Assembly: GCF_002327085.1 (NCBI RefSeq)
Contig: NZ_CP023429.1
Location: 2,098,383-2,162,382 of the forward strand
DNA length: 64,000 nucleotides
Direction: 5' to 3'
From: Neisseria weixii
GTDB lineage: Bacteria; Pseudomonadota; Gammaproteobacteria; Burkholderiales; Neisseriaceae
Below are positions 33,158 through 42,192 of the stretch, in pieces. A program made the translations under genes and the position numbers. Within the stretch, counting starts at the first letter, position 1, and each line of letters starts with the position of its first letter. The notes beneath the pieces are model-generated. The model saw only the letters and a list, made by a program, of their open reading frames with translations. It searched no databases and was not told where the DNA came from.

Positions 33158-33967
33158 TTAGCCTAACGTTACCATTTCAATCTGCTCCATGCTTCGACCC
33201 AAGAAACGCTCGCCGATGGTTCGGAAACGCAGCGGAATGTCGCTGACATAAAAGCGGTAATCCGGTGCAGGATTGTCGGTATTGAGCAATCCGGCTTCGG
33301 TTAAGGCTTTGGCGGTGGCTTCGGCAGTAGTGATGGCCGAATCGACCAGAGTCACGTTTGGTGCTTCCTGACTGATGAGCGGCTTGAGCAGCGGAAAGTG
33401 GGTGCATCCCAACACCAGCGTATCGATGTCGTCCACCAGCAGGGGTTTCAAATATTCGCGCACGGTCAGACGGGTGACTTCATGCTCAAGCCACCCTTCT
33501 TCCACCAGCGGCACCAGCAAAGGCGAAGCCTGGGTGCGCACCAAGGTATCGGCATTTTGCGCGTGAATGGCGCGGGCATAGGCATTGCTGTTGACGGTGG
33601 TATTGGTGGCGATGATGCCGATTTTATTGTTGCGCGTAGTCGCCAGCGCGGCTTCGGCACCGGCGGAAATCACGTCCAATACGGGCATGTTCCCGGCTTT
33701 TTGGCGGATTTTCATGCCGGCGGTCGCCGCAATGGTGTTGCAGGCAATGACCAAGGCTTTGACATCGTGTTCCAATAAAAAATCAACGATTTGCAGAGAA
33801 AAGGTTTCGATAGTGGCGCGTGATTTGGTGCCGTAGGGCACGCGGGCGGTATCACCGAAATAGACGATGTTTTCCATCGGCAGCCGCTCCATCAATGCGC
33901 GGACATTGGTCAGGCCGCCGACGCCGGAATCAAATACTCCGATGGGGCGTTGTTTTCTGATACTCAT
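33158..33967 (-). CDS. murI: Glutamate racemase
   Basis: A 269-residue protein. IGVFDSGVGGLTNVRAL is the N-terminal signature, ALVIACNTIAATAGMKI contains the first catalytic Cys, and TLVLGCTHFPLLKPLI the second. It converts L- to D-glutamate for peptidoglycan in the cytosol. The length is normal. Convergent with the betT-2 gene and divergent from tsaE. The 256-base gap upstream holds single DUS copies and no gene. Confidence 0.93.
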   Translation of the reverse strand: MSIRKQRPIGVFDSGVGGLTNVRALMERLPMENIVYFGDTARVPYGTKSRATIETFSLQIVDFLLEHDVKALVIACNTIAATAGMKIRQKAGNMPVLDVISAGAEAALATTRNNKIGIIATNTTVNSNAYARAIHAQNADTLVRTQASPLLVPLVEEGWLEHEVTRLTVREYLKPLLVDDIDTLVLGCTHFPLLKPLISQEAPNVTLVDSAITTAEATAKALTEAGLLNTDNPAPDYRFYVSDIPLRFRTIGERFLGRSMEQIEMVTLG

Positions 33968-34223
33968 GATTGGTTGGGTTTAAAAGTCGATATGGCGGTT
34001 ATTGTACACGCTTTCAGACGGCATTTTAATAGCCGTTTCGGCTGATATTTTATCCGTAAATCCAGGCCGTCTGAAAGCAGCCCACCTGTATTTTTGAATC
34101 AACCCTGCCTCTCTACTTGGCTTTTACGCCAACTTTATCTAAATTTATCATTTGTAAGGTTTGCAAATCGGCGAGTTTCCAGCATAATTTATACTTTATA
34201 TCACAATAACAAGGCCGAATTTT

Positions 34224-34694
34224 ATGACTGATGGTGCGAGCGTGAGCCGTTTTCTCGCCGACGAAGAAGCGACTTTGGCGTTGGGCGCAAGCTGGGCTAA
34301 ATCGCTGAGTGCACCGTTGGTGGTTTATCTGCAAGGTGGCTTGGGCGCCGGCAAAACTACGTTTACACGCGGTTTGTTGCGCGGCTTGGGGCATCAGGGC
34401 GCGGTAAAAAGCCCGACTTATGCCATTGTCGAATCCTACCCGCTCGCCGGTTTCACGCTGCATCATTTCGATCTCTACCGCTTCAGCACACCCGAAGAAT
34501 GGGAAGATGCCGGCTTAGACGATTTATTCGACGGCCAAAATGTTTGCCTGATCGAATGGCCGCAGCAAGGCGGCGAATTTACACCCGCCGCAGACATCAC
34601 CCTTTCATTAAATCACGCAGAACACGGCAGAACAGTAGTGTTCACCGCCCACACCGCTCACGGCCGAAAAAGTTTGGAAACATGGTTAAACTGA
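34224..34694 (+). CDS. tsaE: TsaE, tRNA threonylcarbamoyladenosine biosynthesis ATPase
   Basis: A 156-residue P-loop protein. LVVYLQGGLGAGKTTFTRGL is the Walker A motif, VKSPTYAIVESYPLAGFTLH a family signature, and LHHFDLYRFSTPEEWEDAGL the Asp and Arg region. The conserved IEWPQQGGEF follows. TsaE drives turnover of the TsaBD complex that makes t6A37 in ANN-decoding tRNAs. Its 3' end overlaps the amiC start by 13 bases, a neighbourhood also seen in other proteobacteria. Confidence 0.9.
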   Translation: MTDGASVSRFLADEEATLALGASWAKSLSAPLVVYLQGGLGAGKTTFTRGLLRGLGHQGAVKSPTYAIVESYPLAGFTLHHFDLYRFSTPEEWEDAGLDDLFDGQNVCLIEWPQQGGEFTPAADITLSLNHAEHGRTVVFTAHTAHGRKSLETWLN

Positions 34695-35913
34695 CACGAC
34701 GACAAATGGTCCGCCAAGCGGCGGGTTTGTTTTTTACACTGACACCGATTTCCGCCGCACTTGGTAAAACCGCCAAGCCCGTTCAATTTGTGGCCGCCCG
34801 TATCTGGCCGGCACTCTCCTACACGCGTGTGACGATTGAAGCATCGGCGGTATTGCGGTTTCAGCATTTCTTGCTCGACAACCCCAACCGGCTGGTCGTG
34901 GATATTCAAAATGCCAGCATCAATACCGTTTTACAGGGTATTTCTAAAAAAGTGTTGGCCGACGATCCTTTTATCCGCAGCATCCGAGTCGGCCAAAACA
35001 CGCCGAACACCGTGCGCATCGTGATTGATTTGAAGCAAAGCGTGCATCCGCAAGTCTTTGTGCTGGCGCCGGTGGGTGGGTTCAAACACCGCTTAGTAAT
35101 CGACCTTTATCCGTACGGTGTGGATGTCAACGACCCGATGATGGCCTTGCTCAACGGTAGTCCGACTTCCGGTGCGCCGCATCTGTCCCGCACCACCAGC
35201 AATCCGCCGCCTTCGAGCAGCAGAGGCCGCCGTCCGGTTGTGGTAATCGATCCCGGCCACGGCGGTGAAGACTCCGGCGCGGTCAGTAGGGCGGTTTGCA
35301 AGAGAAAAACGTTGTGTTGTCTATCTCGCGCGAAGTCAAAAAACGGCTGGAAGCCATGGGCTACACTGTGTACATGACGCGCGACGAAGACGTGTTTATC
35401 CCTCTCGGCGTGCGCGTGGCCAAAGCGCGTGCGCGTAGAGCCGATTTATTCGTCTCGATACACGCCGACTCGTTTACCAGCCCGACCGCCCGCGGTACCG
35501 GCGTGTATATTCTCAACCCACGCGGTGCCAGCAGCGCTGCGGCTAAATTCTTGGCGCAAACGCAAAATAACGCCGATGCCATCGGTGGTGTGCGCACCAG
35601 CGGCAACCGCCATGTAGATAATGCCCTACTGGATATGGCGCAAACCGCCACCATGCGCGACAGCCGCAAGATCGGCCAATCGGTGTTGACTGAATTGGGT
35701 AAGATCAACCAACTGCACAAAGGCCGCGTGGACGAAGCCAACTTCGCCGTCTTGCGCGCGCCGGATATTCCGTCTATTCTGGTGGAAACGGCCTTCCTGT
35801 CCAATCCGACTGAAGAAAAACTGCTGGCCGATTCATCTTTCCGCATCCGCTGTGCCCAAGCGATTGCCACAGGCGTGCAAAAATATGTCGATTCGGCGAT
35901 TTTACGCCGCTAA
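34682..35913 (+). pseudogene. amiC: AmiC-type N-acetylmuramoyl-L-alanine amidase, -1 frameshift near 35289
   Basis: The ATG at 34682 begins MVKLTRRQMVRQAAGLFFTL, a twin-arginine signal like that of AmiC. An AMIN domain follows (VLRFQHFLLDNPNRLVVDIQ), then the zinc amidase domain. The frame breaks between VVVIDPGHGGEDSGAVS and GGLQEKNVVLSISREVKKRL; one more G in the GGG at 35289-35291 repairs it. Zinc ligands and catalytic residues are visible: DPGHGGED, FVSIHADSF and VETAFLSNPTEEKLL. AmiC cleaves septal peptidoglycan for daughter-cell separation. Its usual importance and the single-base lesion favour a sequencing error. Repaired length is about 410 residues. Confidence 0.87.
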
Positions 35914-35917
35914 AATC

Positions 35918-35948
35918 AAAAGGCCGTCTGAAATTCAGACGGCCTTTT
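35918..35948. terminator. DUS terminator after amiC
   Basis: AAAAGGCCGTCTGAA and TTCAGACGGCCTTTT directly abut, 5 bases after the amiC stop. Confidence 0.8.
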
Positions 35949-35952
35949 GATT

Positions 35953-36056
35953 TATAGTTGTTTAAAATAGAAATAAGGCAAGGCGACGACCGCCGTATAT
36001 ACCCGGTACACAAGGGAGCCGGTAACGCTGTATTGTTTTTATTTTCAACTACTATA
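35953..36056. mobile_element. Correia-type (CREE/NEMIS-like) element, short form
   Basis: A 104-bp element from TATAGTTGTTTAAAATAGAA to ...TTTCAACTACTATA. The ends are imperfect inverted repeats (TATAGTTGTTTAAAATA against TATAGTAGTTGAAAATA) with a TA-type target. The inner AAGGCAAGGCGACGACCGCC resembles the conserved Correia core. The size fits the short Correia class. The outer end differs from the meningococcal TATAGTGGATTAAC, so it is a variant subfamily. It lies between amiC and the GNAT gene. Confidence 0.7.
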
Positions 36057-36059
36057 CAA

Positions 36060-36560
36060 TCAATCCAAAATTTTCTTACCTAAAATCACAATATCCGCCA
36101 ACTGCGTTTCCAAATCACACACCTGCGGCAAACGCCCCCATTCTTCAAAACCAAACGAACGGAACAAACGGATACTGGCGTGATTGTGGCCGAAAATCAC
36201 CGCCAACACATTGCGGATGCCCAACGACGGCGCACGCTCCAGCATGTAGCGCAGCAATACTTTACCCACGCCGACACCGCGCGCTTCCTGCCGTACATAT
36301 ATGCTGATTTCCGCGCTGATGTGGTAGGCTTGGCGCGGATAATAATCGCTGAAGCTGCCCCACGCCACAATCTCATTGCGCACATCACGCAACACCAGCA
36401 ACGGCCTTTTGCCGCCATGCGCATCAAACCACGCCTGGCGCCCGGCTACCGTCACCGGCTGCAAATCCGCCGTCGATTGGCGCGGCTCAATCGTGCTGTT
36501 GTAAATAGCGACAATGGAAGGCAAATCGCCCTGCACCGCTTCGGCAACCACATATTGCAT
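36060..36560 (-). CDS. GNAT N-acetyltransferase (phosphinothricin/methionine sulfone acetyltransferase-like)
   Basis: A 166-residue GNAT domain. The N-terminal DLPSIVAIYNSTIEPRQSTAD resembles the Pat/MddA subgroup, AEISIYVRQEARGVGVGKVL contains the acetyl-CoA motif (RGVGVGK), and NVLAVIFGHNHASIRLFRSF is motif B. Such enzymes acetylate amino groups of small molecules. The real substrate is unknown. It follows the isochorismatase-like gene, with 12 bases between them, so the two probably form an operon. A Correia-type element abuts its 3' end. Confidence 0.82.
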   Translation of the reverse strand: MQYVVAEAVQGDLPSIVAIYNSTIEPRQSTADLQPVTVAGRQAWFDAHGGKRPLLVLRDVRNEIVAWGSFSDYYPRQAYHISAEISIYVRQEARGVGVGKVLLRYMLERAPSLGIRNVLAVIFGHNHASIRLFRSFGFEEWGRLPQVCDLETQLADIVILGKKILD

Positions 36561-36572
36561 TTCAGACGGCCT

Positions 36573-37109
36573 TTACTGAATCAGTTTCGATACGGTTTTA
36601 AACGCCGGATGCTTCGCATCGCCCAATAATTGGAACAACACGCTTTCGCTGTTGCTCACCACCGCACCGGCATCACGCATTTGCTGCAACGCATTGTCTT
36701 TATTGGCCGGATTGCGCGAAGTGGTGCAATCAAACGGCACATACACCGCCAAACCCTTCGCGCGCAAATCCAACACCGTTTGCAACATACACACATGCGC
36801 TTCGGCACCGAGCAAAATCACGTTTTCAACCTTCTGCTCATTCAACACGGCTTCCACTTCGGCAATCACCGCCGAAAAACGCGTTTTCTCAAACACCGCC
36901 GCCCCATCGCCCAACAAAAGCTGCACCGCCGGCACGGTTTTACCCAAGCCTTTCGGATACTGCTCCGTCGCCACCAACGGCACGTCCAAAGCCTGCAAGC
37001 CCTGAATCACTACGCGGCTGCGCTCAACCATCGACTCCGCATCGTGCAACGCAGGCAGCAAACGCTCCTGAATATCGACCACGATGCATAATGTATTTTC
37101 CGGTTTCAT
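36573..37109 (-). CDS. Isochorismatase-family cysteine hydrolase (YcaC-like)
   Basis: About 178 residues. TLCIVVDIQERLLPAL carries the catalytic Asp, the Lys lies in the middle region (VFEKTRFSAVI), and NVILLGAEAHVCMLQTVLDL the nucleophilic Cys preceded by the cis-peptide region. This triad defines nicotinamidase/isochorismatase-like hydrolases. The subgroup with the ATEQYPKGLG stretch is usually annotated as hydrolase of unknown substrate. I chose the ATG at 37109; an extension to 37136 runs into a DUS. It is co-directional with the GNAT gene downstream. Confidence 0.8.
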   Translation of the reverse strand: MKPENTLCIVVDIQERLLPALHDAESMVERSRVVIQGLQALDVPLVATEQYPKGLGKTVPAVQLLLGDGAAVFEKTRFSAVIAEVEAVLNEQKVENVILLGAEAHVCMLQTVLDLRAKGLAVYVPFDCTTSRNPANKDNALQQMRDAGAVVSNSESVLFQLLGDAKHPAFKTVSKLIQ

Positions 37110-37167
37110 GATTTTTTCTCCTTTTTCAGACGGCATAAATAATGTGATTGGATTGTACCGTAAACAC

Positions 37168-37202
37168 AGGCCGTCTGAAAAATATTGCGTTTCAGACGGC
37201 CT
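37168..37202. terminator. DUS terminator after recG
   Basis: AGGCCGTCTGAAA and TTTCAGACGGCCT with a 9-base loop, 4 bases beyond the recG stop. Confidence 0.75.
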
Positions 37203-37206
37203 TAAA

Positions 37207-39248
37207 TCACACCCCCAAGTACCCTTCCCGACTGCTCAACCACCGATCCAAGTGCGCCTGCACAGTATCCGGTCGTTCGGCAATCAGTTTCGGCGCAATT
37301 TCGCGGGCTTGTTCGAGCAGGTGCAAATCTTCTTCCAAATTGGCAAACCGCAGCATCGGTACGCCGCTTTGACGTGCGCCTAAGAATTCGCCGGGGCCGC
37401 GGATATTTAAGTCTTGGCGGGCGATTTCAAAGCCGTCGGTGTGTTCGTAAATCACTTTCAGGCGCGCTTTGGCCAGTTCGCTTAATGGCTCGGTAAACAG
37501 CAGCACGCAGGCGCTGGCGGCGGCGCCACGCCCCACACGGCCGCGCAGCTGGTGCAATTGCGCCAAGCCCATGCGTTCGGCGTGTTCAATCACCATCAGG
37601 CTGGCATTGGGTACATCGACACCGACTTCAATCACGGTCGTCGCCACCAACACATTCAGACGGCCTGCGATAAATTCGGCCATCACTCCGGCTTTCTCGG
37701 CAGGTTTCATGCGGCCGTGTACCAAGCCGATGTTGAGCTCGGGTAAGGCCGTCTGAAGCTCGGCAAGGGTATCGGCGGCGGTTTGCAGTTGCAGCGTTTC
37801 GCTCTCTTCAATCAGCGGACACACCCAATAAGCCTGCTGCCCTTTTTGGCAAGTGCCCAACACCAGCCCTTCGACTTCGGCGCGGCGCACGCTGTTGACC
37901 AGCCGCGTTTTAATCGGCGTGCGGTTGGGCGGCAATTCGTCGATGACCGATACGTCCAAATCGGCGAAAAAACTCATTGCCAATGTGCGCGGAATCGGCG
38001 TGGCCGACATCATCAGCTGATGCACGTCGTTGCCTTTGTTCTTTAAGGCCAAACGTTGCGCCACGCCGAAGCGGTGTTGCTCATCGACAATCACAAAGCC
38101 GAGATTGTGGAAGGCGACATCGTCTTGAAACAGCGCATGTGTGCCGACGGCAATTTGGGCAAGGCCGTCTGAAATGGCGGTTTTGTTGCTGTCTTTTTCT
38201 TTTTTGCGCTGGCTGCCGGAAAGCCAAGCCACGGTCAAACCCAGCGGCTCAAACCATTGTTTGAACTTGATAAAGTGTTGTTCGGCCAAAATTTCGGTCG
38301 GCGCCATCACGGCTACTTGCGCACCGGCTTCAATGGCGGTGAGCGCGGACAATGCGGCAACAATGGTTTTACCGCTGCCGACATCGCCTTGCAGCAGGCG
38401 GTGCATGGGAAAAGTTTCAGTCAAGTCTTGCTTGATTTCACCCACCACGCGCTGCTGCGCTTGAGTCAAAGTAAACGGCAACGAATCGAGCAGCTTTTGT
38501 ACCAAGCTGCCGTCACCGTTTAACGGAGCCGCCGCGCCGCTGATGCGTTTTTGCCGCGCCAACCGCATGGACAATTGTTGCGCCAACAGTTCGTCAAATT
38601 TCAGCCGCTGCCATGCGGGCAAAGTGCCGTCTGAAAGCTGATGGATGGTGAAGCTTGGCAGCGGCGAGTGCAGCAGACGCAGGCTTTCGGCTAAGTGCGG
38701 CAGTTTCAGACGGCACAACAAATCATTGGGCAAGGTGTCGTGCAGCGGGATGCTGTCTAAGGCCGTCTGAACAATGCGGCGCAGGGTCGGCTGGTTTAAA
38801 CCGTTCACAGTCGGATAAATCGGGGTAAGGCTTTCGGCCAAACCGGTACTGTCGGCATCGCGGATTTTCGGGTGAATCATTTCATCGCCGTAAAAACCGC
38901 GCTTGATTTCGCCCACCGCGCGAATGCGTTTGCCCACTGCCATCTGCTTTTGGTGGCTGGCGTAAAAATGGATGAAGCGTAAATGCAACACGCTGCCGGA
39001 ACCATCGGCAATCTGCACCACCAATTGCTTGCGCGGCTTGAAAGCGACTTCCTGATGCACCACTTCTCCTTCTACCTGACACGGCACGCCTACCGGCGCA
39101 TCGGCAATTGGCATGATGTGGGTTTCATCTTCATAGCGCAAAGGTAAATGCAGCGCCAAATCCCACGCGCTATTCAAATGGAGCTTGTCGAGTTTTTTGG
39201 CGGTGGTATCGGTGACTTTAAGCTGTTTTTGAGTTTCGGGGTCATCAT
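37207..39248 (-). CDS. recG: ATP-dependent DNA helicase RecG (start disturbed by a -1 shift)
   Basis: An SF2 helicase. An OB-fold wedge domain (EGEVVHQEVAFKPRKQLVVQ) precedes the motor: LLQGDVGSGKTIVAALSAL is Walker A, FVIVDEQHRFGVAQRLAL the DExH box, LMMSATPIPRTLAMSFFADL motif III, and LHQLRGRVGRGAAASACVLL motif VI. RecG remodels stalled forks and branched DNA. The open frame begins at a TTG near 39177, but the natural N-terminus MMTPETQKQLKV starts at the tandem ATGs at 39243-39248. It is out of frame by one base at 39237 (CCGAAA, expected CCGGAAA). Repaired length is about 680, as in other Neisseria. Confidence 0.9.
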
Positions 39249-39295
39249 GGTGACTATATTCAAAGCAATCGTGGTTTGCCGTATTTTAACGGAAA

Positions 39296-39324
39296 AAAAG
39301 CCGTCTGAAATTCAGACGGCCTTT
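39296..39324. terminator. DUS terminator after secB
   Basis: AAAGCCGTCTGAA and TTCAGACGGCCTTTT abut with no loop beyond the core, flanked by A and T runs, 23 bases past the secB stop. Confidence 0.75.
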
Positions 39325-39347
39325 TGATAAAACATCAAGGCTGCAAA

Positions 39348-39782
39348 TTAAACATTGCCTTCTTGCTGTTGTTGGTACATCGCTTCAAAGTTGATTGGTG
39401 CCAACAATACCGGTGGGAAGCCGGCGCGGGTCACGGTTGAAGAAATCGCTTCGCGTGCGTATGGGAACAAGATGTTCGGACAAGCCACGCCCAACAGCAA
39501 TTGGGTGTCTTCTTCCGGAATGTTTTCCAAACGGAAAATGCCGCTTTGGGTCACTTCGTTCAGGAACATGGTGCGCTCTGCGTTCAGTTTGGCGGTAACG
39601 GTCACGGTGACATCAACGGTGTAAATGCCTTCTTCCAACTTTTGGCTGGCGGTTGACACGCGCATATCGACTTCAGGATCGCCTTGTTCCAAGAAGATTT
39701 GTGGTGCGTTAGGCACTTCCAAAGACAAATCTTTTACATACAAACGCTCAATACTGAATACAGGTTGCAATTCTTCTGCCAT
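39348..39782 (-). CDS. secB: Protein-export chaperone SecB
   Basis: A 144-residue acidic protein: [20 protein letters not shown] near the start, [17 protein letters not shown] in the middle and [20 protein letters not shown] toward the end are all strongly conserved SecB segments. SecB tetramers hold unfolded preproteins and pass them to SecA. Located 23 bases downstream of grxC on the same strand, the usual grxC-secB pairing in beta- and gammaproteobacteria. Confidence 0.94.
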   Translation of the reverse strand: MAEELQPVFSIERLYVKDLSLEVPNAPQIFLEQGDPEVDMRVSTASQKLEEGIYTVDVTVTVTAKLNAERTMFLNEVTQSGIFRLENIPEEDTQLLLGVACPNILFPYAREAISSTVTRAGFPPVLLAPINFEAMYQQQQEGNV

Positions 39783-39805
39783 TTTGTTTTCCTATCTGTT
39801 TAGGG

Positions 39806-40067
39806 TTATGGGTTGAGTAATTCAATTAATTCGCCTTGCCGTTGCAAGCGGTATAAATCGGTAAAACCGCCGACATGTGTGTCGCCTATAAAAATTTGCG
39901 GAATGCTGCACTGACCGCTCAATTGTTGCATTTCGGCAAAATCGGCCGGATTTTTATCCACTCCACGCGGATTTCTTTGATTTCGGTCACGCCCACGGCG
40001 GCCAAAAGCTTTTTTGCCATGGTGCAATACGGGCAAAACGCGCCGGTGTACATGGTGACGGTTGCAT
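39806..40067 (-). pseudogene. grxC: Glutaredoxin 3, two frame disruptions
   Basis: Three frames are needed for one ~85-residue glutaredoxin. A start ATG at 40067 gives MQTVTMYTGAFCPYC only if an A is added at 40062-40063 (ATGCAAACC). The active site CPYC is intact. A second shift lies at a tandem (GTGGA)2 at 39957-39966: with one copy the frame reads IKEIRVDKNPADFAEM and continues QQLSGQCSIPQIFIGDTHVG to the stop. Alternatively a G was lost there (TGGGAT). Glutaredoxin 3 reduces disulfides and glutathione-mixed disulfides. Both lesions could be sequencing errors. Confidence 0.75.
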
Positions 40068-40207
40068 AATGCGCTTTCTTGAATGCTTTTGAACACTATA
40101 TGGGCATAAGGCGTATTTTACAAGTGGGCGTGTAAATCGATGGTAAATTCAGATAAGCGGTCGTGCAGAAAGTTGGCGATGTTTGCTGCTACACTTTCAG
40201 ACGGCCC

Positions 40208-40382
40208 GAGGCCTTTGCAAAACTGCCTGAAAAGCCACTGCACAAAAAATCGACGTCATTAGCTTCGCAAATCCGCTGCGCTTCCCCCGCGCAGCGGATT
40301 TGCGAAGCTAATGGCGGCTGTTTGGTTTTTTTATTGGTGGTTCATGGGGTTTTGCAAAAGTCTTGGGGTTTGCAAAGGTCTC
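40208..40382. mobile_element. GAGACC-type MITE carrying a 25-bp perfect hairpin (copy D)
   Basis: Starts GAGGCCTTTGCAAAACTGCC and ends TTTGCAAAGGTCTC, with a second internal end TTTTGCAAAAGTCTTG. In place of the dRS3 core are perfect 25-base arms (40257-40281 CATTAGCTTCGCAAATCCGC..., and 40289-40313) separated by TTCCCCC. Non-coding; it lies between grxC and rng. Confidence 0.7.
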
Positions 40383-40465
40383 GGCCTATCGGGCAGTTTT
40401 AAAGCCATCATAGTCATGGCAGGCAAACGGCTTTTGAAGTATCATTACCAAGGCAAGGCAAAGCT

Positions 40466-40508
40466 ACTTTTGCAATCTGTTTGCCCTCAGCGGGCAGATT
40501 GCAAAAGT
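40466..40508 (+). terminator. Terminator-like hairpin in the rng leader
   Basis: ACTTTTGCAATC/GATTGCAAAAGT plus TGCCC/GGGCA form a 17-bp stem with a 4-base bulge (TGTT) and a 5-base loop, followed by ATTTTTTAT. It ends only 26 bases before the rng ATG. It may terminate read-through, attenuate rng, or be a processing site. Confidence 0.5.
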
Positions 40509-40534
40509 ATTTTTTATATTGCTGGAAATTCAAA

Positions 40535-42028
40535 ATGTTAGCAGGTATTCCGATTCCTAAGGACACCATTCGTCCGCCCGAAACCGTCTTGGTCAACATC
40601 ACGCCGCAGGAAACGCGCGTGGCGGTTTTGGAAGAAAACAACATTTGCGAGCTGCACATCGAGCGCAACACCGGCCACAGCTTGGTCGGCAACATCTACT
40701 TGGGCGTGGTGCGCCGTGTCTTGCCGGGTATGCAAAGCGCTTTTATCGACATCGGTTTGGAACGCGCAGCCTTTCTGCACATTGTCGATGTATTGGAGCA
40801 GCGGCGCAATCCCGATGAAACGCAGCGCATTGAGCATATGCTGTTTGAAGGGCAAACCATTTTGGTGCAGGTCATCAAAGACCCGATCAACACCAAAGGG
40901 GCGCGCCTTTCGACGCAGATTTCGCTGGCCGGCCGTTTTTTGGTGCATCTGCCGCAGGAAGAACACATCGGCATCTCGCAACGCATTGAAGACGATGCCG
41001 AGCGCACCATCCTGCGCGAACGTTTGCTGAATTTGCTGCCTGAAAGCGCGTGCCACGGCTACATTATCCGCACCAACGCCGAAAATGCCACCGACGAGCA
41101 ATTGCAGGCCGATATCCATTATCTGACCAAGGTGTGGGAACATATTCAGCATCAATCGAAAACTCAGCCGCCCGAAACCCTGCTTTACCAAGATTTGTCG
41201 CTCAACTTGCGTGTGTTGCGCGATATGTTCAGCCTGGATACGCAAAAAATTCTGGTCGATTCCACCGAAAATTTCCGCCGCATGAATGAGTTCGCACAAT
41301 TGTATGTGCAAGGTGCGGTGGATAAATTGGAATTGTTCAAAGGCGACCGTCCGCTGTTTGAAACCCACAACATCGAGCAGGAAATCAACCGCTCGCTACA
41401 ACCGCGCGTAAACCTGAATTTCGGCAGCTATCTGATTATCGAATCGACCGAAGCGATGACCACCATCGACGTGAATACCGGCGGCTTTGTCGGCGCGCGC
41501 AATTTCGATGAAACCATCTTCCGTACCAATCTCGAAGCCTGTCACACCATTGCCCGTGAGCTTCGCCTGCGCAATTTGGGCGGCATCATCATCATCGATT
41601 TCATCGACATGGCCAAAGCAGAACACCGCGAAGCCGTGTTACAGGAATTGGCCAAAGCCTTGAGTTTCGACCGCACCCGCGTCACCCTCAACGGTTTTAC
41701 CAGCTTAGGCTTGGTCGAACTCACACGCAAACGCTCGCGTGAAAACCTGAATCAAATTTTGTGCGAACCTTGCCCTTCCTGCCAAGGCCGAGGCCGTCTG
41801 AAAACACCACAAACCGTGTGCTACGAAATCCAGCGGGAAATCGTGCGTGAGGCGCGCCGCTTTGATGCCAAGGAATTCCGCATTCTCGCTGCGCCAAATG
41901 TGATTGATTTGTTTCTCGACGAGGAATCGCAATCACTGGCTATGCTGATTGATTTTATCGGCAAACCGATCTCTCTGGCTGTGGAAACAGCTTATACGCA
42001 AGAGCAGTATGATATTGTTTTAATCTAA
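40535..42028 (+). CDS. rng: Ribonuclease G
   Basis: About 497 residues. TVLVNITPQETRVAVLEENN starts the conserved part; the S1-like domain includes GNIYLGVVRRVLPGMQSAFI. The RNase E/G catalytic Asp residues lie in MTTIDVNTGGFVGARNF and LGGIIIIDFIDMAKAEHR. The Zn-link motif CEPCPSCQGRGR is present. RNase G processes the 16S rRNA 5' end and some mRNAs. It lacks the long C-terminal scaffold of RNase E. I chose the ATG at 40535, which lies just before the conserved start; further upstream is the terminator-like hairpin. Confidence 0.9.
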   Translation: MLAGIPIPKDTIRPPETVLVNITPQETRVAVLEENNICELHIERNTGHSLVGNIYLGVVRRVLPGMQSAFIDIGLERAAFLHIVDVLEQRRNPDETQRIEHMLFEGQTILVQVIKDPINTKGARLSTQISLAGRFLVHLPQEEHIGISQRIEDDAERTILRERLLNLLPESACHGYIIRTNAENATDEQLQADIHYLTKVWEHIQHQSKTQPPETLLYQDLSLNLRVLRDMFSLDTQKILVDSTENFRRMNEFAQLYVQGAVDKLELFKGDRPLFETHNIEQEINRSLQPRVNLNFGSYLIIESTEAMTTIDVNTGGFVGARNFDETIFRTNLEACHTIARELRLRNLGGIIIIDFIDMAKAEHREAVLQELAKALSFDRTRVTLNGFTSLGLVELTRKRSRENLNQILCEPCPSCQGRGRLKTPQTVCYEIQREIVREARRFDAKEFRILAAPNVIDLFLDEESQSLAMLIDFIGKPISLAVETAYTQEQYDIVLI

Positions 42029-42049
42029 AGCTTTAGCCTATAAAAGGCC

Positions 42050-42145
42050 GATACCTTTGCAAACCCCAGATTCGAATACAGTTCGAAGTGAGAGCAGCGC
42101 ATAACGAAGAAATGTGCCAAAGATGGAGGATTTTGCAAAAGTCTC
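42050..42145. mobile_element. Degenerate short MITE of the GAGACC type (copy E)
   Basis: Runs from GATACCTTTGCAAA to ATTTTGCAAAAGTCTC, 96 bp, with imperfect inverted ends of the same family. The interior (ATTCGAATACAGTTCGAAGT) differs from copies A and B. Confidence 0.5.
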
Positions 42146-42178
42146 AGGCCGTCTGAACCTTCATGATTCAGACGGCCT
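42146..42178. terminator. Bidirectional DUS terminator between rng and the terC-like gene
   Basis: AGGCCGTCTGAA and TTCAGACGGCCT around a 9-base loop, between convergent genes. Confidence 0.75.
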
Positions 42179-42192
42179 CTCTAAATAAGCGA

